64,000 nt of DNA from Chitinophaga niabensis (GTDB taxonomy: Bacteria > Bacteroidota > Bacteroidia > Chitinophagales > Chitinophagaceae), in the NCBI RefSeq assembly GCF_900129465.1, contig NZ_FSRA01000001.1:1302001-1366000 (forward strand). The letters are read 5' to 3'. Positions 25,391 to 34,161 of this stretch are shown one piece after another; within the stretch, counting starts at the first letter, position 1, and every line of letters begins with the position of its first letter. The notes beneath the pieces are model-generated. The model searched no databases and was not told the origin of the DNA. It saw only the letters and a list, made by a program, of their open reading frames with translations. A program made the position numbers and the translations under genes.

Positions 25391-26890
25391 TTATAATTCT
25401 TCCTCAGTATCTTCTTCCGTTGTGCTGAAGTTCATCATGGTACCCAGCAGGTCGGAAAAGCGGGTGGAATTTTCAATGGTCTTTTTGCTCAGCAGGGAAT
25501 AGGCAGAAAGGCCATGTAGTACCATTTCCATCATCAGCAGCGACTCCTGTTTATTGGCTTTCGGGAAAAGCTGTTTAACCAGGTCCGGCAGGCCGGCCAC
25601 GTTCTGCAAAGCGGCTTCGTACTGTTTATCCGTAGTATCCTGCAGCAGCTGAACGCTGTTGCCTTTATCGAACCACTGAATGATGCCGCGGTATGGGTTT
25701 ACATCCGCCGCACCTGCTTTGCGTTTCTTGAAAGCATCCGGGTTGGGGAAGTATTGGGCAAAAAGAGTGCGTACGCTCTTTTCCAGCAGGTTTAAAGCTA
25801 CCTGCAGCGGGCCTTCCTGTTCCCCTTCGTACACCAGTTCTATTTTACCGGTAATGGCTGGTATAATGCCCTGCAGATCGTTGATCCGCACAAAAGTGCT
25901 TTTCTCTTTATTGATAATGGCCCTGCGTTCCGCTGCACTGATGGCATTCTCAAAGGCTGCAATGGTGAGCCTTGCGGAAACACCGCTCTTTTTATCCACC
26001 CATTCACTGCTACGTGCTTCAAAAGCCACCTGCTCTATCAGTCTTTTAATGATATCCGGCATTTGCACCAGGCCCTGCTGTTCCGCATGCACATTGGCTT
26101 CCTGTTCAGTGATCAGCAGGGAGTTTTCCAGTGTTTTGGGATAGTGGGTGATGATCTGGCTTTCTATCCGGTCTTTCAGTGGTGTAACAATGGCGCCACG
26201 GTTCGTGTAATCCTCGGGGTTAGCGGTGAACACAAAAAGGATATCCAGGGGCATCCTTACTTTGAATCCGCGGATCTGGATGTCTCCTTCCTGCAGGATG
26301 TTGAAGAGTGCTACCTGTATACGGGCCTGCAGATCGGGCAGTTCATTGATCACAAAAATACCGCGGTTGGAGCGGGGGATAATGCCGAAGTGGATCACCC
26401 TTTCATCTGCGTAGGTCAGTTTTTCATTAGCTGCCTTAATGGGGTCCACATCGCCGATCAGGTCCGCTACGGACACATCCGGTGTGGCCAGTTTCTCTCC
26501 GTAACGTGCTGCGCGGGGCAACCAGTCGATCGGTGTTTTATCGCCCATTTTGGCCACCATGTCCCGCCCGTAATGGGAGAGAGGAGCAAAAGGATTATCG
26601 TTTATTTCGGAACCGGCAATGATGGGGATGAATTCATCCAGTAGCTCCGTCATTTGCCTGGCCATACGCGTTTTGGCCTGTCCCCTTAAACCCAGGAACA
26701 GGATGTTGTGCCGGCTGAGGATGGCTCTTTCCGTATCGGGGATCACCGTATCATCGTAACCGATGATGCCGGGGAAGGTGCTTTCTTTTCCTTTTAATTT
26801 CTCTATGAGGTTCTGGCGGATCTCTTCCTTTACAGTTCTGTATACGTAACCGCTCTTTTTGAGATCGCCGAGTGTTTTGATCTTTTCCAT
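25391..26890 (-). CDS. MoxR/magnesium-chelatase-like AAA+ ATPase
   Basis: 499 residues. The Walker A region reads FLGLRGQAKTRMA, the GxxGxAKT form usual in MoxR proteins. The Walker B region is GIFVINELPDL, with Asn before the catalytic Glu, as in the magnesium-chelatase-like subgroup. Sensor motifs follow (FTANPEDYTNRGAIVTPLKDR). The C-terminus is acidic (EEDTEEEL). It lies 18 bp downstream of a VWA-domain gene. Such AAA+/VWA pairs act as chaperone-like machines for metal insertion or complex maturation. The client is unknown. It is cytoplasmic. Confidence 0.85.
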   Translation of the reverse strand: MEKIKTLGDLKKSGYVYRTVKEEIRQNLIEKLKGKESTFPGIIGYDDTVIPDTERAILSRHNILFLGLRGQAKTRMARQMTELLDEFIPIIAGSEINDNPFAPLSHYGRDMVAKMGDKTPIDWLPRAARYGEKLATPDVSVADLIGDVDPIKAANEKLTYADERVIHFGIIPRSNRGIFVINELPDLQARIQVALFNILQEGDIQIRGFKVRMPLDILFVFTANPEDYTNRGAIVTPLKDRIESQIITHYPKTLENSLLITEQEANVHAEQQGLVQMPDIIKRLIEQVAFEARSSEWVDKKSGVSARLTIAAFENAISAAERRAIINKEKSTFVRINDLQGIIPAITGKIELVYEGEQEGPLQVALNLLEKSVRTLFAQYFPNPDAFKKRKAGAADVNPYRGIIQWFDKGNSVQLLQDTTDKQYEAALQNVAGLPDLVKQLFPKANKQESLLMMEMVLHGLSAYSLLSKKTIENSTRFSDLLGTMMNFSTTEEDTEEEL

Positions 26891-26908
26891 GTCTCGTGTT
26901 TCTTGTGA

Positions 26909-28003
26909 TTATACTTTTTTCCTTTTCCCGCTTTCAAAATCATAGAACAGGAACTGCCCTAGCTGATCTGTACCGGAGAAGAAAGCTTTACCATTATTGG
27001 TTTCGGTGAATTCATTCACAAACTGCTGCAGCCAGGGATCGGTAGCCACCATAAAAGTAGTGATGGGGATCTTCAGTTTTTTGCACTGTGCTGCGAGGTT
27101 CAGCGTACGGTTCAGGATCTTGCGGTCCAGCCCGAAGCTGTTCTTGTAATAGGATTTGCCCTGTTTGAGGCAGGTGGGCTTTCCGTCTGTGATCATAAAG
27201 ATCTGTTTGTTGGGATTGCGCCGCCTCCGCAGGATGTCCATGGCCAGTTCCAGACCGGCTACGGTATTGGTGTGGTAAGGGCCTACCTGTAGATAAGGGA
27301 GGTCTTTGATCTCTATCTGCCAGGCATCGTTGCCGAACACGATAATATCCAGTGTGTCTTTGGGATAGCGGGTGGTGATCAGCTCGCTGAGCGCCATGGC
27401 CACTTTTTTAGCGGGTGTGATCCGGTCTTCCCCGTAGAGGATCATGGAATGGGAGATATCTATCATCAGGGCAGTGGAGGTCTGGGTTTTGAAGTCTGTT
27501 TCCCTGATCTCCAGGTCGTCCTGCTGCATGGAAAAGGCATCTATGCCATGATTGATCTGGGCGTTACGGATGGAAGCCGTCATATCTATCTGCTCCAGCG
27601 GGTCCCCGAACTCATAGGGGCGTGTTTCCGCATTCATTTCATCGCCCATACCGGATTTACGGATGTTATGGTCGCCGATGGAAGATTTCTTCAGTTTCCC
27701 GAATATTTCGTCCAACGCGCGCTTTCGGATGGTTTGTTCTGTTTTGGATGTTATTGCAAAATTGCCGTTCTCCTCGTTTTCACGAATAAAACCCTTGTCT
27801 TTCAGATCCTGTATAAAGTCCCCTATGCCATACTCGTTGTTGCTCAGCTGGTATTCTTTATCTAACTCAGTGAGCCACTGTAGTGCTTCTGCTACATCAC
27901 CGCTGGTGTAAGTGAGCAGCTGGGTAAAAATGTCCAGCAGCTTTTCAAACGGCGACTGGCTATTTTCGGACGGATCGTACCTGGAGAAAATAAAGCCTTT
28001 CAT
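26909..28003 (-). CDS. VWA-domain protein, partner of the MoxR ATPase
   Basis: 364 residues with no signal peptide. The N-terminal ~150 residues are helical and charged. The VWA domain follows, with a complete metal-ion-dependent adhesion site: DISHS near residue 180, the Thr in HTNTVAG, and TDGKPT. The C-terminus is basic (ESGKRKKV). It is the first gene of a two-gene operon with the AAA+ protein. In this class the VWA subunit binds the target through the metal ion while the ATPase remodels it. No target is evident from the neighbourhood. Confidence 0.85.
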   Translation of the reverse strand: MKGFIFSRYDPSENSQSPFEKLLDIFTQLLTYTSGDVAEALQWLTELDKEYQLSNNEYGIGDFIQDLKDKGFIRENEENGNFAITSKTEQTIRKRALDEIFGKLKKSSIGDHNIRKSGMGDEMNAETRPYEFGDPLEQIDMTASIRNAQINHGIDAFSMQQDDLEIRETDFKTQTSTALMIDISHSMILYGEDRITPAKKVAMALSELITTRYPKDTLDIIVFGNDAWQIEIKDLPYLQVGPYHTNTVAGLELAMDILRRRRNPNKQIFMITDGKPTCLKQGKSYYKNSFGLDRKILNRTLNLAAQCKKLKIPITTFMVATDPWLQQFVNEFTETNNGKAFFSGTDQLGQFLFYDFESGKRKKV

Positions 28004-28123
28004 ATCAGGACTAAAATTACGATAAAATGAGTTACCACACCTTTTCTGCTGTTATCCTTGCATTACTGAAAAAAGCCGCTTAATTTTCCAGCATCTTTCA
28101 TTACGGAAAAATTGATCACGTCT

Positions 28124-28966
28124 ATGATTTCACTGAAAAAAGGCTTGCTGGCAATGGGTTTGATGGCTGCTATGTATGCCATGCCTGCCACCGCGCAGAA
28201 AAAAGAAGCTAAATTGGGCTGGAAATTTGGCGCCCAGGCTTATTCATTCAGACTTTTTACCCTGGCGGAGGCCCTGGATAAAATGGATTCCTGCGGACTG
28301 CAGTATGTGGAATGTTATCCCGGCCAAAAGATCGGCGGTGGCATTGAAGGGAATATGGATTACAAAATGGACGCCGCCAAGCGTGCCCAGGTGCTGGACC
28401 TCCTGAAAAGCAAAAAGAAAACCCTGGTGGCTTTTGGTGTGGTGAACGGCAATAATGAAACAGAGTGGAGGCAGATCTTTGAATTTGCTAAAGCCATGGG
28501 CATTAAGAGCATCACTTCAGAACCAGCCCGCAAGGACCTGGACATCGTGTCCAGCCTCTGCGATGAGTACAAGATCAAGCTGGCCATCCACGATCACCCG
28601 AAACCGAGCCATTACTGGCATCCGGACAGTGTGCTGGCAGCTATTAACGGCCGCAGCAAATACATGGGTGCCTGCGCGGATATCGGTCACTGGGTACGCT
28701 CAGGCCTGGATCCGGTAGAGTGCATCCAGAAACTGAACGGTAAAGTGTACAGCCTGCACTTCAAAGACCTGAACGAAAAGTCGCCTAAAGCGCATGATGT
28801 GATCTGGACCACCGGTGTTTCCAATATGGAAGGGGTGTTAAAGGAACTGAAAAAGCAGAAGTTCCAGGGGCTTTTCTCTGCGGAGTATGAGCATAACTGG
28901 CAGAACAGCGTACCGGATATCACGCAAAGCGTGAAGAATATCAGGGCTGTGGTCGAGAAATTATAA
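28124..28966 (+). CDS. Secreted sugar isomerase/epimerase (xylose-isomerase-like TIM barrel)
   Basis: 280 residues from the ATG at 28124; a TTG 12 bp upstream is in frame but less likely. The signal peptide is MISLKKGLLAMGLMAAMYAMPATAQ. The barrel shows metal-site residues in order: YVECYPG (Glu), AIHDHPKPSHYWHP (His), CADIGHWVRSG (Asp, His), YSLHFKDLN (His) and SAEYEHNW (Glu). This is the AP-endonuclease-2-like isomerase fold. In Bacteroides, secreted members accompany DUF1080 and Gfo/Idh proteins in 3-keto-sugar breakdown. The same pair lies 3 kb away, on the other side of the MoxR/VWA operon. Confidence 0.83.
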   Translation: MISLKKGLLAMGLMAAMYAMPATAQKKEAKLGWKFGAQAYSFRLFTLAEALDKMDSCGLQYVECYPGQKIGGGIEGNMDYKMDAAKRAQVLDLLKSKKKTLVAFGVVNGNNETEWRQIFEFAKAMGIKSITSEPARKDLDIVSSLCDEYKIKLAIHDHPKPSHYWHPDSVLAAINGRSKYMGACADIGHWVRSGLDPVECIQKLNGKVYSLHFKDLNEKSPKAHDVIWTTGVSNMEGVLKELKKQKFQGLFSAEYEHNWQNSVPDITQSVKNIRAVVEKL

Positions 28967-28973
28967 TCTTTTT

Positions 28974-29001
28974 AAAAGCCATCCTCCGGGGTGGCTTTTT
29001 T
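28974..29001. terminator. Bidirectional terminator after the isomerase gene
   Basis: AAAAGCCATCC pairs with GGGTGGCTTTT (one bulge), followed by a T run. It separates the convergent isomerase and effector-like genes and ends at the latter's stop codon. Confidence 0.8.
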
Positions 29002-29003
29002 GT

Positions 29004-29672
29004 TTAGAAGCGTTCCATAAATTCATTCGGAACAATACGCCAGCCCACTTCATAGAGCTGCCCTCCCAACCTGATATCTTCACATACATACACTCTCGGG
29101 CCTCTTTCATTCCCGGTATTATGCCCATGGAAATGTAACTGACCAGCCACCAGCGCCTGGTAAGTAAGCGCAAAAGCGTCGCCGGAAGGGTTATCATGGG
29201 CTAGTTGCCTGCCCATCCGCTGATTGTACACATCTTCTGCATAACTGTTATGATCGTGAATGCCCAATGTTACATAACGCATTACTTCCCGCGCATTCTC
29301 GTAAGCTTCTCCATAAAAGGCCGTGGCTTCCTCTCCGCATTCCTGTGTACCCCGGCAACCTATCCAGCAATGACCAAAGGCATCTGAACGGTCTTCCGGG
29401 ATGTATTTGAGACCGGAGAGCGTGGTGAGGTAATTGCCATCCCGGGCAGCAGCATGCAGGTAATCCCATGTTCGGGTACTCATTTCTGCAAAGAGGCCAC
29501 GCAGGCAGGCAATGTCTTCTCCGGCACCTTCAAAAAGCCCTTCGAAAGGATGAGGGTAAGCCGGGAAAAAAGATGGAGTGCCGCCACCGGAAGGGGTAGG
29601 GCCTCCAAAGAAACGGGCAACGGAGAGGCCTGTTTCTGATGTAGCAGAGGTGGATTGTCTTGGGGCGAACAT
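29004..29672 (-). CDS. Uncharacterised protein, effector/toxin-like features
   Basis: 222 residues with no signal peptide or membrane helix. The N-terminal ~45 residues are low in complexity (Ser, Thr, Gly, Pro) and contain two double-Phe motifs (RFFGGPTP and PSFFPAYP). That reminds me of the leader region of proteins linked to extracellular contractile injection systems. The core has DAFGHCW (97-103), then EEATAFYGEAYE and DVYNQRMGR (147-155). This His...Glu...Asp-x-x-Asn-x-x-x-Gly-Arg order resembles a domain found at the ends of polymorphic toxins (DUF6973-like). Five cysteines are present. No immunity-like partner adjoins it. The function is not established; the family link is a by-eye resemblance. 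Confidence 0.5.
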   Translation of the reverse strand: MFAPRQSTSATSETGLSVARFFGGPTPSGGGTPSFFPAYPHPFEGLFEGAGEDIACLRGLFAEMSTRTWDYLHAAARDGNYLTTLSGLKYIPEDRSDAFGHCWIGCRGTQECGEEATAFYGEAYENAREVMRYVTLGIHDHNSYAEDVYNQRMGRQLAHDNPSGDAFALTYQALVAGQLHFHGHNTGNERGPRVYVCEDIRLGGQLYEVGWRIVPNEFMERF

Positions 29673-29718
29673 ATTGTAATATACGAAATCGGATGATCAG
29701 GATAAGATGAAATGTAAA

Positions 29719-29760
29719 CCGGACAGCAACTGTTCGTATCCGGACAAATATATAAATTTG
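29719..29760 (+). promoter_or_regulatory. Promoter region of the first FtsX-type permease: paired CCGGACA sites and TAAATTTG box
   Basis: CCGGACA occurs at 29719-29725 and again at 29740-29746, exactly 21 bp apart. A TAnnTTTG box (TAAATTTG) follows at 29753-29760. Two identical sites two helical turns apart suggest a dimeric activator. The start codon is 80 nt beyond the box. Confidence 0.55.
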
Positions 29761-29840
29761 TTACTGTTTAAGCTCGTTATTCAGAATGCCTTCAAATATG
29801 GCAGTCTTGTTGTTGTTACCTCAGCACAAAATCAGCCGGA

Positions 29841-32303
29841 ATGTTTAAAAACTACCTAAAGATCGCTTTCAGGAACCTGTTAAAGAACAAGGTGTATTCT
29901 TTGATCAACATTTTTGGATTGGCCATAGGTATGGCTGCCTGTTTTTTCATCTTTCAATATATACGTTTTGAATTAAGCTACGATAAATTCCACGTGAACG
30001 GGAACAACATATACCGCGTGCCCATCACTTACGCCGGCGGTTTTTCACAAGGCACCAATATCCTGAACCACCCGGCTGTAGGCCCTGCCATGAAAGCAGA
30101 ATTCCCGGAAGTAGTGGCGCAGGCAAGGATCACACCTACCAGTACCTTTGAAAAGACCATCACTGTTTCGAAAGATGATGGAAATGGAAATGTGATACGG
30201 TTTAATGAAAGCAGGATCTTCTCCGCAGACCCTTCTTTCCTCACCATGTTCTCCTTTCCTTTCCTGGAAGGAGACCCTGCCACGGCGTTGAATGATCCGG
30301 GGAATACAGTGATCTCGGAAAGTATTGCCCGGAAATATTTTGGTAACAGCAGCGCACTTAATCAAACGTTGAACTTCAACGGATTTCCTTTAAAGGTGGC
30401 AGGTGTTTTCAAAGATGTGCCTGAAAACTCGCATATTAAATTTGATCTGCTGGTTAAAATGGGTATGGGCGATGCTAATTTCGGCTTAACAGAATGGGGC
30501 TGGCCGGAGTTTTACAACTATGTTCAGTTAGCGCCGGGTACTGATCCTAAAAAGGTAGAGGCAAAATTTCCGGCCTTCGTGAGTAAATACCTGGGTGCAA
30601 AAATGAAGGAGCTGAATTTCCAGGTTACATACAGTTTGCAGTCGCTGGGAGATATACATCTCAGATCCAAAAATTCAGGAGAACTGGAAGTGAACGGCAG
30701 CCAGAGCATTATTTACTTCCTGGGCATCCTGGGTGTTTTTATCATTGTCATTGCCTGGATCAATTATATCAACCTTTCCACCGCCAAGTCTATGGAGCGT
30801 GCCAGGGAAGTAGGGCTGCGGAAAGTGGTAGGTGCTACACGCATGCAACTCACCGCACAGTTCATTTTTGAATCCCTGATCATCAACTGCATTGCACTGC
30901 TGATGGCGATGGTACTGGTGATTGCTTTCACGCCGTATTTTGAGCAATTCATAGGCAAACATATCGGAGAAGCTTTCTTTGCTTCCGGTTTGTGGAAACG
31001 CTGGTATTTCTGGGCTATCTTCTTCGCTGTTTTTATTGCAGGCGCATTACAGGTAGGGGCTTATCCTGCATTCATCCTATCCTCTTTCAAGCCAATCATT
31101 GTATTAAAAGGAAAACTCCTGCCGGCAAAAGGAGGTATCTCTCTCCGTAAAGCATTGGTGGCATTTCAGTTTGTGCTCTCTATCATATTGATTGCAGGTA
31201 CTATCACGATGTACAGCCAGCTTTCCTATATGCGTAACCAGGAGCTGGGATATAAGCAGGATCAGTTGTTTGTTGTGAAAGTACCTCCACCGGGAGATTC
31301 AACCTTTTTTTCAAAAATAAGTTTCTTTAAATCGGAGATAGAAAGGAATCCTGCTATCGGCAGTATGACGGCTTCCAAGGATATACCCGGCAGCCGCATC
31401 TATGGGCGTAACGGCGTAAGAAAAGCAGGGGAGGACAAAACAAAGAATTTTGTAATTGGGCTAACGGAAATAGATAAGGACTTTATACCGGTGTACCAAA
31501 TGAAACTGGCGGCAGGTACCAATATCCCGGAAGATGGGAAAACGAACGTATTCGAAACCAAACAGGCCAAAGTATTGATCAACGAAACGCTGGTAACTAA
31601 ACTGGGCTATCCAAACAATGAGGCTGCCCTTCATGAAAGAGTGATCTTCACATCCTGGTTTGGTGATATTAACTGCGAGATAGTAGGGGTGGTGAAGAAT
31701 TATCACCAAAGGTCTTTGAAGGATAAATACGAATCCACGCTCTTTTACTATACCAGCGGCGCTACACCGAATTATTTTTCCATGAATGTGGGTACAAAAG
31801 ACCTGGCTAAAAACCTCGCTTACGTAGAAGGATTATATAAGAAAACATTTCCCAGCGCTGCATACGAAAGTTTTTTCCTGGATGACCATTTCAACAGGCA
31901 ATACCAGGCAGACCAGCAGTTTGGCAATATATTCGGCCTCTTTACCATACTGGCTATCATTGTAGCCTGCCTGGGACTCATAGGGCTTTCTACCTATGCC
32001 ATTAAACTCCGTACCAAAGAGATCGGCATCAGAAAAGTACTGGGTTCCACTACTTATGCTATTGTGTATCTTTTCTCCAAAGACTTCATTCAGCTGGTAG
32101 GTATTGCAGCGGTTGTGGCTTTCCCGATCATTTACCTGGGAGCCAATGAATGGCTCAGCAATTTTGCTTTCCATATCAGCCTGAGCTGGTTCATCTTTGC
32201 AGGGCCTCCTTTATTACTGCTCATGATCTCTTTGCTCACTATCGGCTGGCAGAGCTTTAAAGCTGCATTAGCCAATCCCGTGAATAGTTTGCGGAATGAG
32301 TAA
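29841..32303 (+). CDS. ABC-transporter-type permease (MacB/FtsX family)
   Basis: 820 residues. It begins MFKNYLKIAFRNLLKNKVYSLINIFGLAIGMAACFF, the standard N-terminal membrane helix of Bacteroidota MacB-like permeases. A periplasmic core, an FtsX domain (INLSTAKSMERAREVGLRKVVGATR with three helices), a second periplasmic core and a second FtsX domain (STYAIKLRTKEIGIRKVLGST) follow. It ends NSLRNE. Related MacB systems move peptides, antibiotics or lipoproteins with periplasmic partners. No ATPase gene adjoins it, so the partner must be encoded elsewhere. It is related in layout to the gene at 57369, which also has CGGACA sites in front. Confidence 0.88.
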   Translation: MFKNYLKIAFRNLLKNKVYSLINIFGLAIGMAACFFIFQYIRFELSYDKFHVNGNNIYRVPITYAGGFSQGTNILNHPAVGPAMKAEFPEVVAQARITPTSTFEKTITVSKDDGNGNVIRFNESRIFSADPSFLTMFSFPFLEGDPATALNDPGNTVISESIARKYFGNSSALNQTLNFNGFPLKVAGVFKDVPENSHIKFDLLVKMGMGDANFGLTEWGWPEFYNYVQLAPGTDPKKVEAKFPAFVSKYLGAKMKELNFQVTYSLQSLGDIHLRSKNSGELEVNGSQSIIYFLGILGVFIIVIAWINYINLSTAKSMERAREVGLRKVVGATRMQLTAQFIFESLIINCIALLMAMVLVIAFTPYFEQFIGKHIGEAFFASGLWKRWYFWAIFFAVFIAGALQVGAYPAFILSSFKPIIVLKGKLLPAKGGISLRKALVAFQFVLSIILIAGTITMYSQLSYMRNQELGYKQDQLFVVKVPPPGDSTFFSKISFFKSEIERNPAIGSMTASKDIPGSRIYGRNGVRKAGEDKTKNFVIGLTEIDKDFIPVYQMKLAAGTNIPEDGKTNVFETKQAKVLINETLVTKLGYPNNEAALHERVIFTSWFGDINCEIVGVVKNYHQRSLKDKYESTLFYYTSGATPNYFSMNVGTKDLAKNLAYVEGLYKKTFPSAAYESFFLDDHFNRQYQADQQFGNIFGLFTILAIIVACLGLIGLSTYAIKLRTKEIGIRKVLGSTTYAIVYLFSKDFIQLVGIAAVVAFPIIYLGANEWLSNFAFHISLSWFIFAGPPLLLLMISLLTIGWQSFKAALANPVNSLRNE

Positions 32304-32371
32304 TCGGATAGTCCATCAAACTAAAATGATAATCTATTGGATCGGGTAGCGTGGCATCCTAACTTTATCGG

Positions 32372-33664
32372 ATGATGAAAAGGATCTCCACGCTACTCTT
32401 TATTGCCTGCCTCAGTTGCAGCGCCATTGCCCAGCAAACTTCCAGGGCCGTTATGGATGGCTTTATGGACAAACGTTTTGGAATGTTCATTCACTGGGGC
32501 CCGGTTGCCCTCCGGGGAGAAGAAATAGGCTGGTCCCGCGATAAACAAATATCCAAAGCGGATTACGACCAGTTGTATAAAGAATTTAACCCCGTTTTGT
32601 TCAACGCAGATGAATGGGTGAAAACTGCAAAAGATGCAGGCATGAAATATCTCACTATCACTGCCCGCCATCACGATGGTTTTTGTTTGTGGCCTTCTGC
32701 CTTTACGGAGTATGATATCGCCGCCACGCCTTATAAGAAGGATATTGTGGGCGCACTGGCCAAAGCCTGTAAAAAAGCAGGCATCAGGTTCTGTATCTAT
32801 TATTCCGTGCTGGACTGGTACCATCCTGAATACCCGATCCACTCCGCACATGATCAAACGCCGGACCCCAAATCTGATATCAATAAATACATCGTTTTCA
32901 TGAAGGCACAGCTGAAAGAACTGCTGACCAATTATGATCCCTATATGTTATGGTTCGATGGTGGCTGGGAAAAGCCCTGGACGAATGAAATGGGGAAGGA
33001 TATGTATGCTTACCTGAAATCGATCAAACCTGATGTGATCATCAATAACCGCCTGGGTAAAGAGATCGCCGCGGTGGAAAATAAAAAGATAGATGCTGCT
33101 GCCATGGTTGGTGATTATGATACGCCGGAACAGGTGGTGGGCAGGATGAATATGAACATGCCCTGGGAAAGTTGCTTCACCATCTGCAGGCAATGGGCCT
33201 GGAAGCCAAACGATAAAATGAAATCATTGAAGGAATGCCTCTTCATTCTCGAAAAAACAGCCGGTGGTAATGGTAACCTGTTATTTAACGTAGGCCCTAT
33301 GCCCGATGGCCGTATAGAGGCACGGCAGGTAGCCCGTTTGAAAGAAATGGGAGACTGGCTGCAAAAGAACGGATCAGCAATTTATGGTACCTGGGGCGGC
33401 CCTTTTTCACCTACTGATCAATACGCTGCTACCCGGAACGGAAACAAAATATTTATCCATGTCCTGAAAACAGATACTACGCAACTTTCTTTACCTGTTA
33501 TCGAAGGCCGGAAAATAAATAAAGCTTTTGTGCTGGGCACACAGCAAGCGGTTACGTATAGCCAGCAGGAAGGAAAGATCAATTTAACCCTTACACCTGC
33601 TACGCTGAACTATGTGATCGTACTGGAAATGGACGGGGATGTAATGAAAGCGCCTGTTATCTGA
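32372..33664 (+). CDS. Secreted alpha-L-fucosidase, GH29
   Basis: 430 residues with a Sec signal peptide (MMKRISTLLFIACLSCSAIAQQ). GH29 landmarks are KRFGMFIHWGPVALRGEEIGWSR, KYLTITARHHDGFCLW and YMLWFDGGW, whose Asp196 is the expected nucleophile. NLLFNVGPMPDG is also typical. It releases alpha-linked L-fucose from glycans in the periplasm or outside the cell. The C-terminal beta domain is short. It is a single gene. A near-consensus TAACTTTA box lies just before the start. Linkage preference cannot be inferred. Confidence 0.93.
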   Translation: MMKRISTLLFIACLSCSAIAQQTSRAVMDGFMDKRFGMFIHWGPVALRGEEIGWSRDKQISKADYDQLYKEFNPVLFNADEWVKTAKDAGMKYLTITARHHDGFCLWPSAFTEYDIAATPYKKDIVGALAKACKKAGIRFCIYYSVLDWYHPEYPIHSAHDQTPDPKSDINKYIVFMKAQLKELLTNYDPYMLWFDGGWEKPWTNEMGKDMYAYLKSIKPDVIINNRLGKEIAAVENKKIDAAAMVGDYDTPEQVVGRMNMNMPWESCFTICRQWAWKPNDKMKSLKECLFILEKTAGGNGNLLFNVGPMPDGRIEARQVARLKEMGDWLQKNGSAIYGTWGGPFSPTDQYAATRNGNKIFIHVLKTDTTQLSLPVIEGRKINKAFVLGTQQAVTYSQQEGKINLTLTPATLNYVIVLEMDGDVMKAPVI

Positions 33665-33749
33665 TCAGGAAGCCTGCCCACTTGTAAAAGCCGCAAATAC
33701 CAATACGTTTTTTGGTTATAAATTTACAGCAAGGCAGACCTACTATTAT

Positions 33750-33869
33750 ATGAAGGATGTGTTATAACAGCAGTTAGCAGATGGTCAGTCATCCGCTTTT
33801 ACTACTATTTATAATGATTATTATCCCGAATTGTATTTCCATATTGGCATATTAAAATGGAATAATTGA
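33750..33869 (+). pseudogene. ECF sigma-factor remnant (start, nonsense codon, then truncated)
   Basis: From the ATG at 33750 the frame reads MKDVL, a TAA at 33765-33767, then QQLADGQSSAFTTIYNDYYPELYFHI. That is the typical beginning of a Bacteroidota ECF sigma factor (region 2 start, ...AFTTIYNxYY..LY). The similarity stops after about 33 codons, at roughly 33850, just where the AT-rich cassette begins; a few unrelated codons lead to TGA at 33867. The gene is therefore dead twice over, by a nonsense change and by loss of most of its length. Identification is by eye from about 26 residues. Confidence 0.65.
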
Positions 33870-34154
33870 ATATGGTATTATATGCAAGAAGCCTGCAACA
33901 GATAAAAAACTTATAATACAAAAAATAATTACGAACCGGTATTTTTTTAATACCGGTTCTTCCTTTTTATATGTCTTGATAAAATAGTATCCTAAAACAA
34001 TTAAATGTAATATAGTACCCGGCAAATATGCATAACTTTCATACTTATAATGATCACCAGCACCCATTCCTAACAAAAAAGCACTTAACAGCGAAACATA
34101 TCTTATTACAATAAAAAGCGCAATATTAATTATACACAACAATAGAAAAGGCAT
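33852..34154 (-). CDS. Small three-helix membrane protein, possible immunity protein
   Basis: 100 residues with three hydrophobic segments: about residues 3-30, 44-60 and 72-95. I do not recognise a family. The coding sequence is very AT-rich, unlike its neighbours. It starts 7 bp after the stop of the toxin-like remnant on the same strand, the usual toxin-immunity spacing, and its stop lies at the point where the sigma-factor remnant breaks off. A membrane immunity protein is a reasonable guess but unproven; a chance frame cannot be fully excluded. Confidence 0.5.
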   Translation of the reverse strand: MPFLLLCIINIALFIVIRYVSLLSAFLLGMGAGDHYKYESYAYLPGTILHLIVLGYYFIKTYKKEEPVLKKYRFVIIFCIISFLSVAGFLHIIPYSIIPF

Positions 34155-34161
34155 ATATTAA

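Noticed and set aside
26650..26720. Apparently broken Walker A in the MoxR-like ATPase (Ala for Gly)
   Set aside because: GxxGxAKT is the normal form in this family, so it is not evidence of lost activity.
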